NCBI GenBank assembly: GCA_964396845.1
Contig: CAYNGH010000013.1
Span: 1 to 41,038, forward strand
Source of the DNA: CAYNGH01 sp964396845
GTDB taxonomy: Bacteria > Vulcanimicrobiota > JAJTBE01 > CAYNGH01
Length of the DNA: 41,038 nt
Direction of reading: 5' to 3'
Shown: piece after piece, positions 15,429 to 22,954 of the stretch
Layout of the letters: each line of letters starts with the position of its first letter
Numbering within the stretch: the stretch's first letter is position 1
Program-made: the position numbers and the translations under genes
Notes under the pieces: generated by a model
Seen by the model: the letters and a program-made list of their open reading frames with translations, nothing else
Database searches by the model: none
What the model was told of the DNA's origin: nothing

Positions 15429-16114
15429 ATCCAATCATCGTTGCCTCCGGGGGTGCCCTGTGGCTGGGGATCCTCACATCCATCAGCCCCTGTCCCCTGA
15501 CAACCAACATTGCCGCGGCAACATATATCGGCAGGAGCATCGGAAAAAGCCGGGAAATCATCCTGTCGGGACTGCTATATACCCTGGGCAGAGTCCTCAC
15601 ATACTCGGTTCTGGGGATCCTGCTGGTAACGGGCCTCTCATCGGCCAGACAAATCTCCGGCATAGTCGATGGAATCGCCAACAAGCTGTTGGGGCCAATA
15701 TTGATTGTAGTAGGAATGTTCCTTTTGGAGCTTGTTTCCCTTCCCTTCTCCACGGAAGCTCCCGGCGGTGAAGCCCTACAGGAAAAAGCCAAGAGCCGGG
15801 GAATATGGGGCGCCATGATCCTGGGGATCCTTTTTGCCCTGTCCTTCTGTCCCATATCCGCTGCGCTGTTTTTCGGCAGTCTTATTCCCCTGGCCCTGCA
15901 ACATTCCTCCCGGGTCCTGTTGCCGGTATTATACGGCGTCGGCACAGGCCTGCCGGTGCTGGTGTTTTCTTACATTGCTGCCTTTTCCGCCCAGAAGATG
16001 GCCCAGGCTTTCAACAAAATGCAACAGTTCCAGCTGTGGGCAAGATGGATCACCGGCGGGGTGTTTATTCTGGCGGGAATCTATTACACGGTCATATATA
16101 TATTCATGAAGTAA
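15425..16114 (+). CDS. arsG: ArsG-like / CcdA-type membrane transporter
   Basis: A 229-residue, six-helix membrane protein of the CcdA/DsbD-related fold. Each half carries an SPCP- or SFCP-type motif: ISPCPLTTNIAA near residue 20 and LSFCPISAALFFGSL near 140. This pseudo-twofold arrangement is typical of CcdA and of ArsG-family transporters. The start overlaps the previous stop by four bases. With the ArsF-like protein it probably transfers reductant or exports a trivalent arsenical. CcdA for cytochrome maturation is an alternative, but no ccm genes are nearby. Confidence 0.75.
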   Translation: MNPIIVASGGALWLGILTSISPCPLTTNIAAATYIGRSIGKSREIILSGLLYTLGRVLTYSVLGILLVTGLSSARQISGIVDGIANKLLGPILIVVGMFLLELVSLPFSTEAPGGEALQEKAKSRGIWGAMILGILFALSFCPISAALFFGSLIPLALQHSSRVLLPVLYGVGTGLPVLVFSYIAAFSAQKMAQAFNKMQQFQLWARWITGGVFILAGIYYTVIYIFMK

Positions 16115-16211
16115 AGGGAATCTTCATCGGCACTCAAGTAACAGAACCATAAAAATGGTTTTTTTTTGTTAAATAGAAGTAATACTGGAATAGGAATGAA
16201 ATTTGGAGTAT

Positions 16212-16790
16212 ATGACCACTGAAGAGAAAAAAACCGAAAAAAGTATCGGGCTTTTTAAGATTTTTATTGTCTTTTTCAGGATCGGCCTCTTCACCATTGG
16301 CGGAGGGCTGGCCATGGTTGCCGTCATCCGCCATGAACTGACAACTGCCGGGTGGCTCAACGATGATGAGTTCGTTGATTGTTTTTCAATTGCCACGGCA
16401 CTGCCCGGAGTAATCGCTGTCAATACATCCCTGATTGTGGGACACAAGGTCCGGGGAATCCTGGGAGGCGCAGTTGCAATGCTGGGGGTGGTGATACCTT
16501 CATTTGTGGTAATTCTCCTGGTGGCTGTATTCTTACTGAATCATTTTAAAACCCCCGGTATGGTGCTTTTCTTCAAGGGAGCCGGCGCTGCGGTAGCGGG
16601 GCTTATTGCATATGTCGCCTTCGGAATGGGCAAAACAATTCTCAGGGGCTGGAAACAGATGCTGCTAACTTGTGTGGGGGTTTTTTTAGGCCTTGTCCTG
16701 AAGGTGAACCCCTTGTGGATTATCCTCACATCAGCAGTGGCGGGGTATTTTCTGTGCAACGGAGATTATAATGATACCTCAAATAATTGA
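16212..16790 (+). CDS. chrA: Chromate transporter, first half (split ChrA)
   Basis: A 192-residue membrane protein covering one ChrA half. Blocks are FRIGLFTIGGGLAMVAVIRHEL, GWLNDDEF and ALPGVIAVNTSLIVGHKVRG, followed by helices to the C-terminus. The ATG at 16212 has GGAG only three bases upstream, so a TTG at 16203 with AGGAA at a better distance is a real alternative. It overlaps the second half by 20 bases. Paired short ChrA proteins usually form one transporter for chromate or other oxyanions. A poly-T run (16159-16168) lies in the 97-base gap after the ArsG-like gene. Confidence 0.85.
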   Translation: MTTEEKKTEKSIGLFKIFIVFFRIGLFTIGGGLAMVAVIRHELTTAGWLNDDEFVDCFSIATALPGVIAVNTSLIVGHKVRGILGGAVAMLGVVIPSFVVILLVAVFLLNHFKTPGMVLFFKGAGAAVAGLIAYVAFGMGKTILRGWKQMLLTCVGVFLGLVLKVNPLWIILTSAVAGYFLCNGDYNDTSNN

Positions 16791-17301
16791 GATATACTTC
16801 AGCTTCTTTCTCATCGGCCTGGGAGCTTACGGCGGTGGGACCGTGGTTATTCCTCTCATTGAAAGGGAAATCGTCCTTAACCATGGCTGGCTTACAGCCT
16901 CGGAATTTGCCCAGGTAATTGCCCTGTCCCAGATAACCCCCGGCCCCATTGCCATTAATGCGGCGACCTTTGCAGGTTTTCACATAGCGGGATTCTGGGG
17001 CTCACTGATGGCCACCACCGGTGTTGTCACACCATCCATCATTCTGATGTCTACAGTAATCCACATCCTCAAATGTCTTGGAAGAAACTGCCACATAAAC
17101 CGCATCCGGCAGGGAATCAAGCCGGGAGTCCTGGCTATGATTTTTCTTGCCATCATATCCATTGGAAAGGCAACAGTTTATAATCCCGCTACCCTTGCCA
17201 TCGCCACAATCACATTTTTACTGCTTTATTTCCTAAAAAACAGGCTACATCCCGCGCTCCTGATTGTCCTGGCAGGGCTGGCAGGTCTTCTGGTGCTGTG
17301 A
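16771..17301 (+). CDS. chrA: Chromate transporter, second half (split ChrA)
   Basis: A 176-residue membrane protein forming the other ChrA half. It has GLGAYGGGTVVIPLIEREI, HGWLTASEFAQVIALSQITPGP with IAINAATFAGF, then about four hydrophobic helices. It begins inside the preceding gene with a 20-base overlap, which implies coupled synthesis of both halves in equal amounts. It ends 34 bases before the convergent mscS-like gene. The natural substrate here could be chromate, sulfate-like oxyanions or an arsenic species. Confidence 0.87.
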   Translation: MIPQIIEIYFSFFLIGLGAYGGGTVVIPLIEREIVLNHGWLTASEFAQVIALSQITPGPIAINAATFAGFHIAGFWGSLMATTGVVTPSIILMSTVIHILKCLGRNCHINRIRQGIKPGVLAMIFLAIISIGKATVYNPATLAIATITFLLLYFLKNRLHPALLIVLAGLAGLLVL

Positions 17302-17335
17302 TTCCCGGCTTGAAGGCTCAAACCAGGACATAATC

Positions 17336-18154
17336 TCACGATGACGGCTTTTCGTTAAAAATATGCACATCCCGCTGGGGATAAGGTATCGACAGCCCCG
17401 CAGCTTCCAGTTCGATTTTGCCCTTTTCCATAAAATCAAAATATACTCCCCAGTAATCCTCCACCTTCACCCAGGGACGACAGACAATGTTGACACTGCT
17501 GTTGGCCAGCTCCATCACTGCAATCATGGGAGGCGGATCCGAAAGAACCCTGGGATCGCTTTCCACCATATTTTTCAGAACATCCTTGGCTGTTTTAATA
17601 TCATCATCATAGGATATGCCGAACATCAGATCAACCCGCCGATTGGGAAGATCGCTGAAATTGGTGATGGAATCCGCAGTGATCTTGGAATTAGGAACGA
17701 TAATCTTCTTGTTGTCAGGAGTGTGAAGAATAGTGTTGAACACCTGAACTTCCTTGATGGTCCCGGTGGTGCCTCCGGCCTGAACATAATCCCCGGTTTT
17801 GAAAGGCTTGAACAGAATAATCATCACTCCCGAGGCAAAATTCGACAAAGACCCCTGCAAAGCAAGACCAATAGCCAGGGAAGCTGCACCCAGTATGGCG
17901 ATGATGGAGGTTGTCTGAACCCCCAGCTTGTTGAGAGCCGCTACAATGACAAAAACTAACAGTGCATAATAAGTGAGATGCTTGACAAAGGATGTGATCA
18001 TCGGTTCCATCTTTGCTCTGCTGAGCAGTTTTTCAACAAACTTCGCCAGCATCCCCGATACAAAATAACCGATGACAAGAATCATCAGGGATGCCAGCAG
18101 GTTGAAACCATACTGAACAAGATACTCATAAACCTTTTTCAGTGTGTCTTCCAT
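17336..18154 (-). CDS. mscS: Small-conductance mechanosensitive channel MscS
   Basis: A 272-residue channel that opens on osmotic downshock. It has three membrane helices (about 12-38, 58-75 and 84-112). The pore helix follows the MscS pattern (GAASLAIGLALQGSLSNFASG), and the beta domain begins with FKPFKTGDYVQAGGTTGTI. The C-terminal vestibule domain ends in IPYPQRDVHI. Length is near the 286 of E. coli MscS. The ATG at 18154 has AGGAGG seven bases upstream; an earlier in-frame start is not needed. Confidence 0.94.
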   Translation of the reverse strand: MEDTLKKVYEYLVQYGFNLLASLMILVIGYFVSGMLAKFVEKLLSRAKMEPMITSFVKHLTYYALLVFVIVAALNKLGVQTTSIIAILGAASLAIGLALQGSLSNFASGVMIILFKPFKTGDYVQAGGTTGTIKEVQVFNTILHTPDNKKIIVPNSKITADSITNFSDLPNRRVDLMFGISYDDDIKTAKDVLKNMVESDPRVLSDPPPMIAVMELANSSVNIVCRPWVKVEDYWGVYFDFMEKGKIELEAAGLSIPYPQRDVHIFNEKPSS

Positions 18155-18241
18155 AAAAACAGCCTCCTTATTGGGAAACCCCATAACCATATTACTTTAG
18201 AGAGATAACTTTTGGGGTCTGTCCCGTATTTGTTGCACTTT

Positions 18242-18283
18242 CCAAAAGCCTTCTTTGTTTTGTTTGATGGGCTTTTGGTTTTT
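18242..18283 (+). terminator. Hairpin with T-tract in the integrase-mscS interval
   Basis: CCAAAAGCC and GGCTTTTGG form a 9-bp stem around a 19-base loop, followed by TTTTT. It looks like an intrinsic terminator for rightward transcription, although no rightward gene is upstream. It may be the relic edge of an insertion. Just before it is GGGGTCTGTCCCG (18213-18225), resembling ends of some mobile repeats. Confidence 0.4.
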
Positions 18284-18337
18284 AAATGGGGAATCTGTAA
18301 TTAACTTCCATTCAACAGATTTCCTTAAAAACATTTT

Positions 18338-18724
18338 TTATAACGGCGGTATCAAGGTTAATTGTGGAGGGGCTATATCCCTTAGAAAGCCGGAATTGTT
18401 AATCTTCTTCGACATCTCCGGCTTGAAATCTTTGATTCTTATTGATGGATCAAAAAATGCTAGCAGTTTTCTAACGCAGGTTGTTATCCTATCCATCATT
18501 CTGGTTTTGATTCTGTTTTCCCAGTAGTCCAGACACCTTTCTATAAGGTCAGACAGATTGGGGGCGCTGGCCTTGGATAACCGAACATTGAATTTGTTCT
18601 GGAGCTTCTGGGTGGATATCTCCTGGGCAGTTTTTTTGTCTTTAGTCCCAAGACTGACATAACCGCCTCCCTCTGACCGGAGGTCAAAATAATAAATACC
18701 GTTCTTTCTGCGGTATAATTTCAT
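18338..18724 (-). pseudogene. Truncated tyrosine-recombinase (integrase) N-terminal fragment
   Basis: A 128-residue open frame starting MKLYRRKNGIYYFDLR, with GGYVSLGTKDKKTAQEISTQKL and LSDLIERCLDYWENRIK. This is the arm-binding strand domain plus the first part of the SAM-like core-binding domain of phage-type integrases. The catalytic domain (R...HxxR...Y) is absent: after about residue 107 the sequence becomes unrelated and ends. Complete proteins are 330-400 residues, so this is a remnant. It keeps a good ribosome-binding site (GGGAGG). The surroundings are AT-richer than neighbouring genes and contain a hairpin and a repeat element, consistent with an old mobile-element scar. Confidence 0.65.
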
Positions 18725-18871
18725 ATTTCCTCCCTTTGATAAAGAGAGGCTTGCCCTGCTATAATATAGTTACACTTCTTCTGCGGGTTTGCTTCGGCGG
18801 CCCCCGTTTTTCTTAACGAAAAGTCCTGCCCGGGTCATTACAAAAATAGTGGATATTGTGTATAAATTTTA

Positions 18872-18954
18872 CAAAAGTTACTCAAAGTGAAAAGTGGATA
18901 GAAGTATGTTTCAGGAAAACTCATCTATCCAAACTCAACTATGAGTAACTCCTG
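18872..18954. repeat. Inverted-repeat intergenic element, copy A
   Basis: An 83-base element bounded by AGTTACTC on the left and GAGTAACTCCTG on the right. The left 50 bases match copy C at 40859 closely (shared AGTTACTCAAAGT, GGAAAACTCA). The left outer end has drifted (CAAAAG for CAGGAG). See copies at 33270 and 40859. Confidence 0.75.
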
Positions 18955-19002
18955 AATCATAACCCGCCAGGTGAATCTCAAACAGATCATAAATAAAAAC
19001 CC

Positions 19003-19031
19003 TTGACAAAACCTATCTTATGTCATGATAG
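19003..19031 (+). promoter_or_regulatory. Candidate promoter of the pseudokinase gene
   Basis: An exact TTGACA (19003-19008), a 17-base spacer and TGATAG (19026-19031) as a weak -10, about 78 bases before the start codon. Confidence 0.45.
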
Positions 19032-19108
19032 AAGGCTAAGCCAGTTTACTGTTGAATAAAAATGATATGCTTTTCAATTGAATTTTCCCATAGCCTGGAG
19101 GTTGTATC

Positions 19109-21361
19109 ATGATATGTCCAAGGTGTAAAGGTGAACATCCCGATGATGGCAAACCCTGCCCCCGATGCAATAAAGACAGAGAAATATCCTCACCGGGGAA
19201 GGCCGGAAAAACATCCCCCAGAAAACAAAAACATCGTATGCCTCCCCTGTCATTTGAATCCTTGTCATCGAAAAGTCCCAGCAAACCGTCCATTGATGAT
19301 CAGGGATTCCGCTACCAGATGGTCAAACAACTCTCCACAGGCAAAAACAGCAGGCTTTTTCTGGCCCGGGACAACCGCATGGACAGGATAACTGTGATAA
19401 AAGAGTTTTCTCCCGGACCCGGTGAAGATAGTGAGAAGTTCATTTCCAGGGCAAATGCCCGGGCCAGGCAGATATGGGATCTATCCCACCAGAGTCTTCC
19501 AAGGATTGTGGACTTCTTCGGGTTGCAGGACAAGTTTTATCTTGTGATGGAATATGTGGACGGGGTCAGCGTCAGAGAACTGGCGGGACGGCGTCAGAAC
19601 AAACAGGTAACCTTCAAGGAGGCAGTTTGCTGGGCAGAACAGATGCTGAAACTTTTCAAACACCTCCAGTCCCGTCAGCCTCCATTTTTTTCCGGGCCTT
19701 TTGATCCCGACAATTTCATCCTGAGCAGTGACGGCATAATTCATTTTGCCGGGTTCAACCTGGGGGAACCCGAGTGTATTGACGAAGCTCACGGCGGTTA
19801 TTCTCCTCCCGAAGCGACAGCAGGAGAATGGGGGCCTTCATCGGATATCTTCAACATCGGGGCAATCCTGCATACACTCTTGTCCGGAGATGATCCGTCA
19901 AGTCGGAAACCTTTCCATTTTCCTCCCATAACTGCATATCGTCAAGACATACCATCACCCTTTGCCAATATGCTGGATCAGATGCTGGCCCCGGCAAAAA
20001 GCGATCGATATGCCGATGCGGTATCAGCCCTTAATGACCTTGCAAAGATTTCCGTTCATTCATCAGAGAAAGCAGATTTTGTTTTCAAGAAAAAGGAAGA
20101 AGATACTCCCAGGGATCTACCCGAATCTGAAAGCACTATGCAGTCCTTCTGGAGGATTTTCCAGATGGCACTTGGGATCATCCTGTTGCTGGTTTTTCTT
20201 TATATGGCATACAGAGCACCCCGCCAACTGGATCAGGCCATTAAAGATCCCGCATCGGATCCATCCACCATCGAGATCACCCCGGTGGATCCTAAGTCCG
20301 AGATGGATAACCATCAGCTTTTATCCCAGGCCAGGGATTATTATGAGAAGAACCTCAACTCAAAGACCCTGGAATATCTAAACGAACTGATTTTACGGGA
20401 TCCCGGAGATACAGAAGCATACTTGCTCAGGTTCGAGGTTTACCACAAGGCCATGGAATACCGTAAAGCCCTGGAAGACCTTAACCATGTCATTTCCAGA
20501 GAACCGGCGGTAGTAGCACATTATCACCGCCGGCTGGATTTATATAAAAAGCTGAAGATGAATCACCTGATCCTGGAGGATCTGGAAGTTATCGTAAGAT
20601 TGGACGAGAAAAGCCTGAAGGAAAAAAACGAACTGGGCGAGCTTTTATTTGAACTGGGACTCAATGATTACGAAAAGGGCAACCTCGATTCTGCATATGA
20701 CAGATTTGTTCGAGTAAAAAAACTGAATCCATCAGAAGACAGGCCCGATGAATACATGGCAAAAATACTTGCCCGGAAGGGGGAACAGGCATATCGCCAG
20801 CGGGATTATGACGGGGCTGTCAAGTATTTGAACAGTGCCCTGAAGCTTGATGATTCCTTGTCCCAGGCTCACCTGTTCATGGGGCTGGCCCTGAAGAACA
20901 AGGGTAATTTCAGCGCAGGAGAAAGACACCTGTTAAGAGTTCTCCAGCTGAACCCCGAGGATCCCAATGCATCTTCGGCCCTGGCGGGGGTTTATCTCGA
21001 TGTGGGACAGGACTTATATAACAAAAAGAAATACCAGGAATCCATCACATACCTGGAAAGGGTAATTCGATATGAACCGGAAAACACCCGGGCGCAATCA
21101 CTTATAATCCGGATTTATTCCGAGATGGCCGATACTCTTCAGGCCCAGAGAAAATTTGAAGAATCTATCAAAATACTTAACAGGGTTCTGGAGATTGATC
21201 CCTCTTATGCCTATGGATACTACAAGCGGGGAAATGCATATTTCCGGACAGGAATGAGAAGCAAGGCACGGCAGGATCTAAGATACTCCCTTTCTCTTCA
21301 GGAGAATCCTTTCTTCAAACATGGCGCTCTGCAACTTCTGGAAAGGCTGGGGGATGACTGA
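19109..21361 (+). CDS. Zinc-ribbon / pseudokinase / transmembrane / TPR protein
   Basis: A 750-residue modular protein. A zinc ribbon is formed by Cys3, Cys6, Cys17 and Cys20. A Ser/Thr-kinase-like domain spans about 68-315. The lysine of subdomain II is kept (VIK, Lys98), as are the LVMEYVDG hinge and the SDIFNIGAILHTLLSG helix. The catalytic loop, however, reads SGPFDPDN (195-202) instead of HRDxKPEN, and the DFG motif is replaced by FAGFN (213-217). Both catalytic aspartates are gone and no glycine-rich loop is seen, so it is a probable pseudokinase. One membrane helix (350-369) is followed by about ten TPR-like units (395-745). The orientation suggests cytoplasmic kinase fold and extracytoplasmic TPRs. 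A scaffold or signalling role is inferred. GGAGG precedes the ATG. Confidence 0.85.
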   Translation: MICPRCKGEHPDDGKPCPRCNKDREISSPGKAGKTSPRKQKHRMPPLSFESLSSKSPSKPSIDDQGFRYQMVKQLSTGKNSRLFLARDNRMDRITVIKEFSPGPGEDSEKFISRANARARQIWDLSHQSLPRIVDFFGLQDKFYLVMEYVDGVSVRELAGRRQNKQVTFKEAVCWAEQMLKLFKHLQSRQPPFFSGPFDPDNFILSSDGIIHFAGFNLGEPECIDEAHGGYSPPEATAGEWGPSSDIFNIGAILHTLLSGDDPSSRKPFHFPPITAYRQDIPSPFANMLDQMLAPAKSDRYADAVSALNDLAKISVHSSEKADFVFKKKEEDTPRDLPESESTMQSFWRIFQMALGIILLLVFLYMAYRAPRQLDQAIKDPASDPSTIEITPVDPKSEMDNHQLLSQARDYYEKNLNSKTLEYLNELILRDPGDTEAYLLRFEVYHKAMEYRKALEDLNHVISREPAVVAHYHRRLDLYKKLKMNHLILEDLEVIVRLDEKSLKEKNELGELLFELGLNDYEKGNLDSAYDRFVRVKKLNPSEDRPDEYMAKILARKGEQAYRQRDYDGAVKYLNSALKLDDSLSQAHLFMGLALKNKGNFSAGERHLLRVLQLNPEDPNASSALAGVYLDVGQDLYNKKKYQESITYLERVIRYEPENTRAQSLIIRIYSEMADTLQAQRKFEESIKILNRVLEIDPSYAYGYYKRGNAYFRTGMRSKARQDLRYSLSLQENPFFKHGALQLLERLGDD

Positions 21362-21474
21362 CGGCTTCCGCCGGGACAATCAACACCGGGTTTAATCAAT
21401 CCTGCAGTAGTTATGATAATTGCCCCGGACAATTATTGCCAGCCATAAAGAGGGTAATGCCGGGAAAGAAAGAA

Positions 21475-22518
21475 ATGTTGCTTATGTCCAGTAATGTGGA
21501 AAAAATCAGGGATTTCGTCAGCAGAAACCTTCTCCGGCGGGAGGAGGCCATGGAAGGATTGAAACCCGCGCCGGCTCACATGGTGGAGGGACTGGTCCGG
21601 GATCTGGAATCCCCCGATGCCAGGGTTTCCATCGACAAGGATCCATACTGGCCCAAGTGGATTTCACCCTGGTGGAAAATGGTGCTTCTCCATGAGATGG
21701 GTATGACCCATCGAATCCCTGTAAAAACTGCCGAATATTTAATAGAGGGAATCAAGAACAACTACCTGAGCTACTTTCCTGTTCGAGAGGAAGACCTCCC
21801 CAGGGACTGCGATCCTTACCGGGATATTCTCTGTCACTGTGCCATTGGAACCATCACCGGGCTTTTCTGGGCCATGGGTATCCAGGTTAAAAAAAAGATC
21901 CCCTGGCTTGAGGACTGGTTTGTGAAATACCAGTTGCCCGATGGCGGTTACAACTGTGATGAACAGGTATATGCCAGGGATGTTCCCCGGAGTTCTTTCC
22001 TTTCCACCCTGCCCCCCATAGAAGCGATTTTGTATTTCCGGCAGAATCTTGATGACAGGCATCTGAAAGTGTTGAAAAACGGGGCCGATTACCTGATCCG
22101 CCGTCATCTGTGCCGATCCCTTTGCAAGGGGATGTCGGTGATAAAGCCCGGCTGGTTCAGGCCGGTGTTTCCCCGCTATTATGATTATGATGTTCTCAGG
22201 GGAATTACCTTTCTCACCCGGTGGGCCGGAAAATGTAACGGACATATTCCCGGGGAATCCCTGGAGGAATCCCTCACCATGCTGGAGTTCCAGCTTGATG
22301 AAGGGGGGAGGATTATTCCCCGTCACAGCACTCTGAGAAAAGAAGGAACCCTGGAATACCAGGGAAATGACACGTGGTCCTTTGCCCAGGGAGCTGCGGT
22401 CTTTCCCCTGCTGGCAGAGGTGAGCGACAACCGCAAGCCCAACTATTACCTCACCAGGGAATGGTATGACACCCTTGACGGCCTCAGGGATCTGATAGAA
22501 AACCACCAGATTACATGA
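21475..22518 (+). CDS. Alpha/alpha-toroid (prenyltransferase/squalene-cyclase-like) protein
   Basis: About 347 residues with a helical-repeat character. QW-like elements are seen: YQLPDGGYNCD and FQLDEGGRIIPRH, with LPPIEAILYF and ITFLTRWAG helices between. This resembles the (alpha/alpha)6 toroid of prenyltransferases and terpene cyclases, but the DXDD acid of squalene-hopene cyclase is not seen, so enzymatic function is doubtful. Cysteine-rich spots occur (DILCHCAIG, HLCRSLCKG). The start is uncertain: ATG at 21475 has a weak GGGAAAG upstream, and in-frame TTG at 21436, ATG at 21457 and ATG at 21484 are alternatives. It follows the pseudokinase by about 110 bases. Confidence 0.5.
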   Translation: MLLMSSNVEKIRDFVSRNLLRREEAMEGLKPAPAHMVEGLVRDLESPDARVSIDKDPYWPKWISPWWKMVLLHEMGMTHRIPVKTAEYLIEGIKNNYLSYFPVREEDLPRDCDPYRDILCHCAIGTITGLFWAMGIQVKKKIPWLEDWFVKYQLPDGGYNCDEQVYARDVPRSSFLSTLPPIEAILYFRQNLDDRHLKVLKNGADYLIRRHLCRSLCKGMSVIKPGWFRPVFPRYYDYDVLRGITFLTRWAGKCNGHIPGESLEESLTMLEFQLDEGGRIIPRHSTLRKEGTLEYQGNDTWSFAQGAAVFPLLAEVSDNRKPNYYLTREWYDTLDGLRDLIENHQIT

Positions 22519-22540
22519 TTGTCCAGTATTTTTACATGCC

Positions 22541-22954
22541 ATGTTATCTGTTAGAACATTTTTTCATAAAATGGAAAGTTTTACAGTAAATTCCACATAT
22601 AATAAGAATAAAAAAAAGTACCTTTGGGGTTTTTATTTATATCTGGGGGTCATCTTTATCCTGTCAGTGATTCCTGTATCCCTGGGATTACCCACAGGAA
22701 GCGACAAAATCAAGCATGCCGGGGCTTTTTTTGTTTATTCCCTGCTGATGGACAGGGCTTTTAATTCACCGGAGAGTGGCCTGATAGTATTATCTGGTTT
22801 TCTGTTTGGGGCCTTCATAGAGTTTGTCCAGCTTTTCATTCCCTGGCGTCATGGGGAATACTGGGACCTGATGGCAAACCTGGCAGGGCTTTTGCTGGGA
22901 GTCCTGATATTGCAACTGCAAAGGAACAGAAAAATTGATGAATCACCAGAGTAA
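22541..22954 (+). CDS. VanZ-like membrane protein
   Basis: A 137-residue protein with three to four hydrophobic helices in the VanZ pattern: LGVIFILSVIPVSLG, DKIKHAGAFFVYSLLMDRA, GFLFGAFIEFVQLFIP and WDLMANLAGLLLGVLI. DKIKHAGAFF and EFVQLF...R..E..D...N are the family hallmarks. The exact role is unknown; VanZ itself gives low-level teicoplanin resistance. No good ribosome-binding site precedes 22541, and Met at 22571 is an alternative start. It overlaps the following MFS gene by 17 bases. Confidence 0.8.
   Translation: MLSVRTFFHKMESFTVNSTYNKNKKKYLWGFYLYLGVIFILSVIPVSLGLPTGSDKIKHAGAFFVYSLLMDRAFNSPESGLIVLSGFLFGAFIEFVQLFIPWRHGEYWDLMANLAGLLLGVLILQLQRNRKIDESPE

Larger units (their letters stand above)
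18725..19108. other. 384-base intergenic stretch
   Basis: No gene is visible. It holds the integrase fragment's upstream region with a TATTAT box on the minus strand, a G/C-rich patch (GCGGGTTTGCTTCGGCGGC), inverted-repeat element copy A and a promoter for the pseudokinase gene. Confidence 0.6.

Noticed and set aside
18255..18527. A rightward 90-codon frame opposite the integrase fragment.
   Set aside because: It is antisense to the integrase-like sequence and shows no motif or ribosome-binding site.
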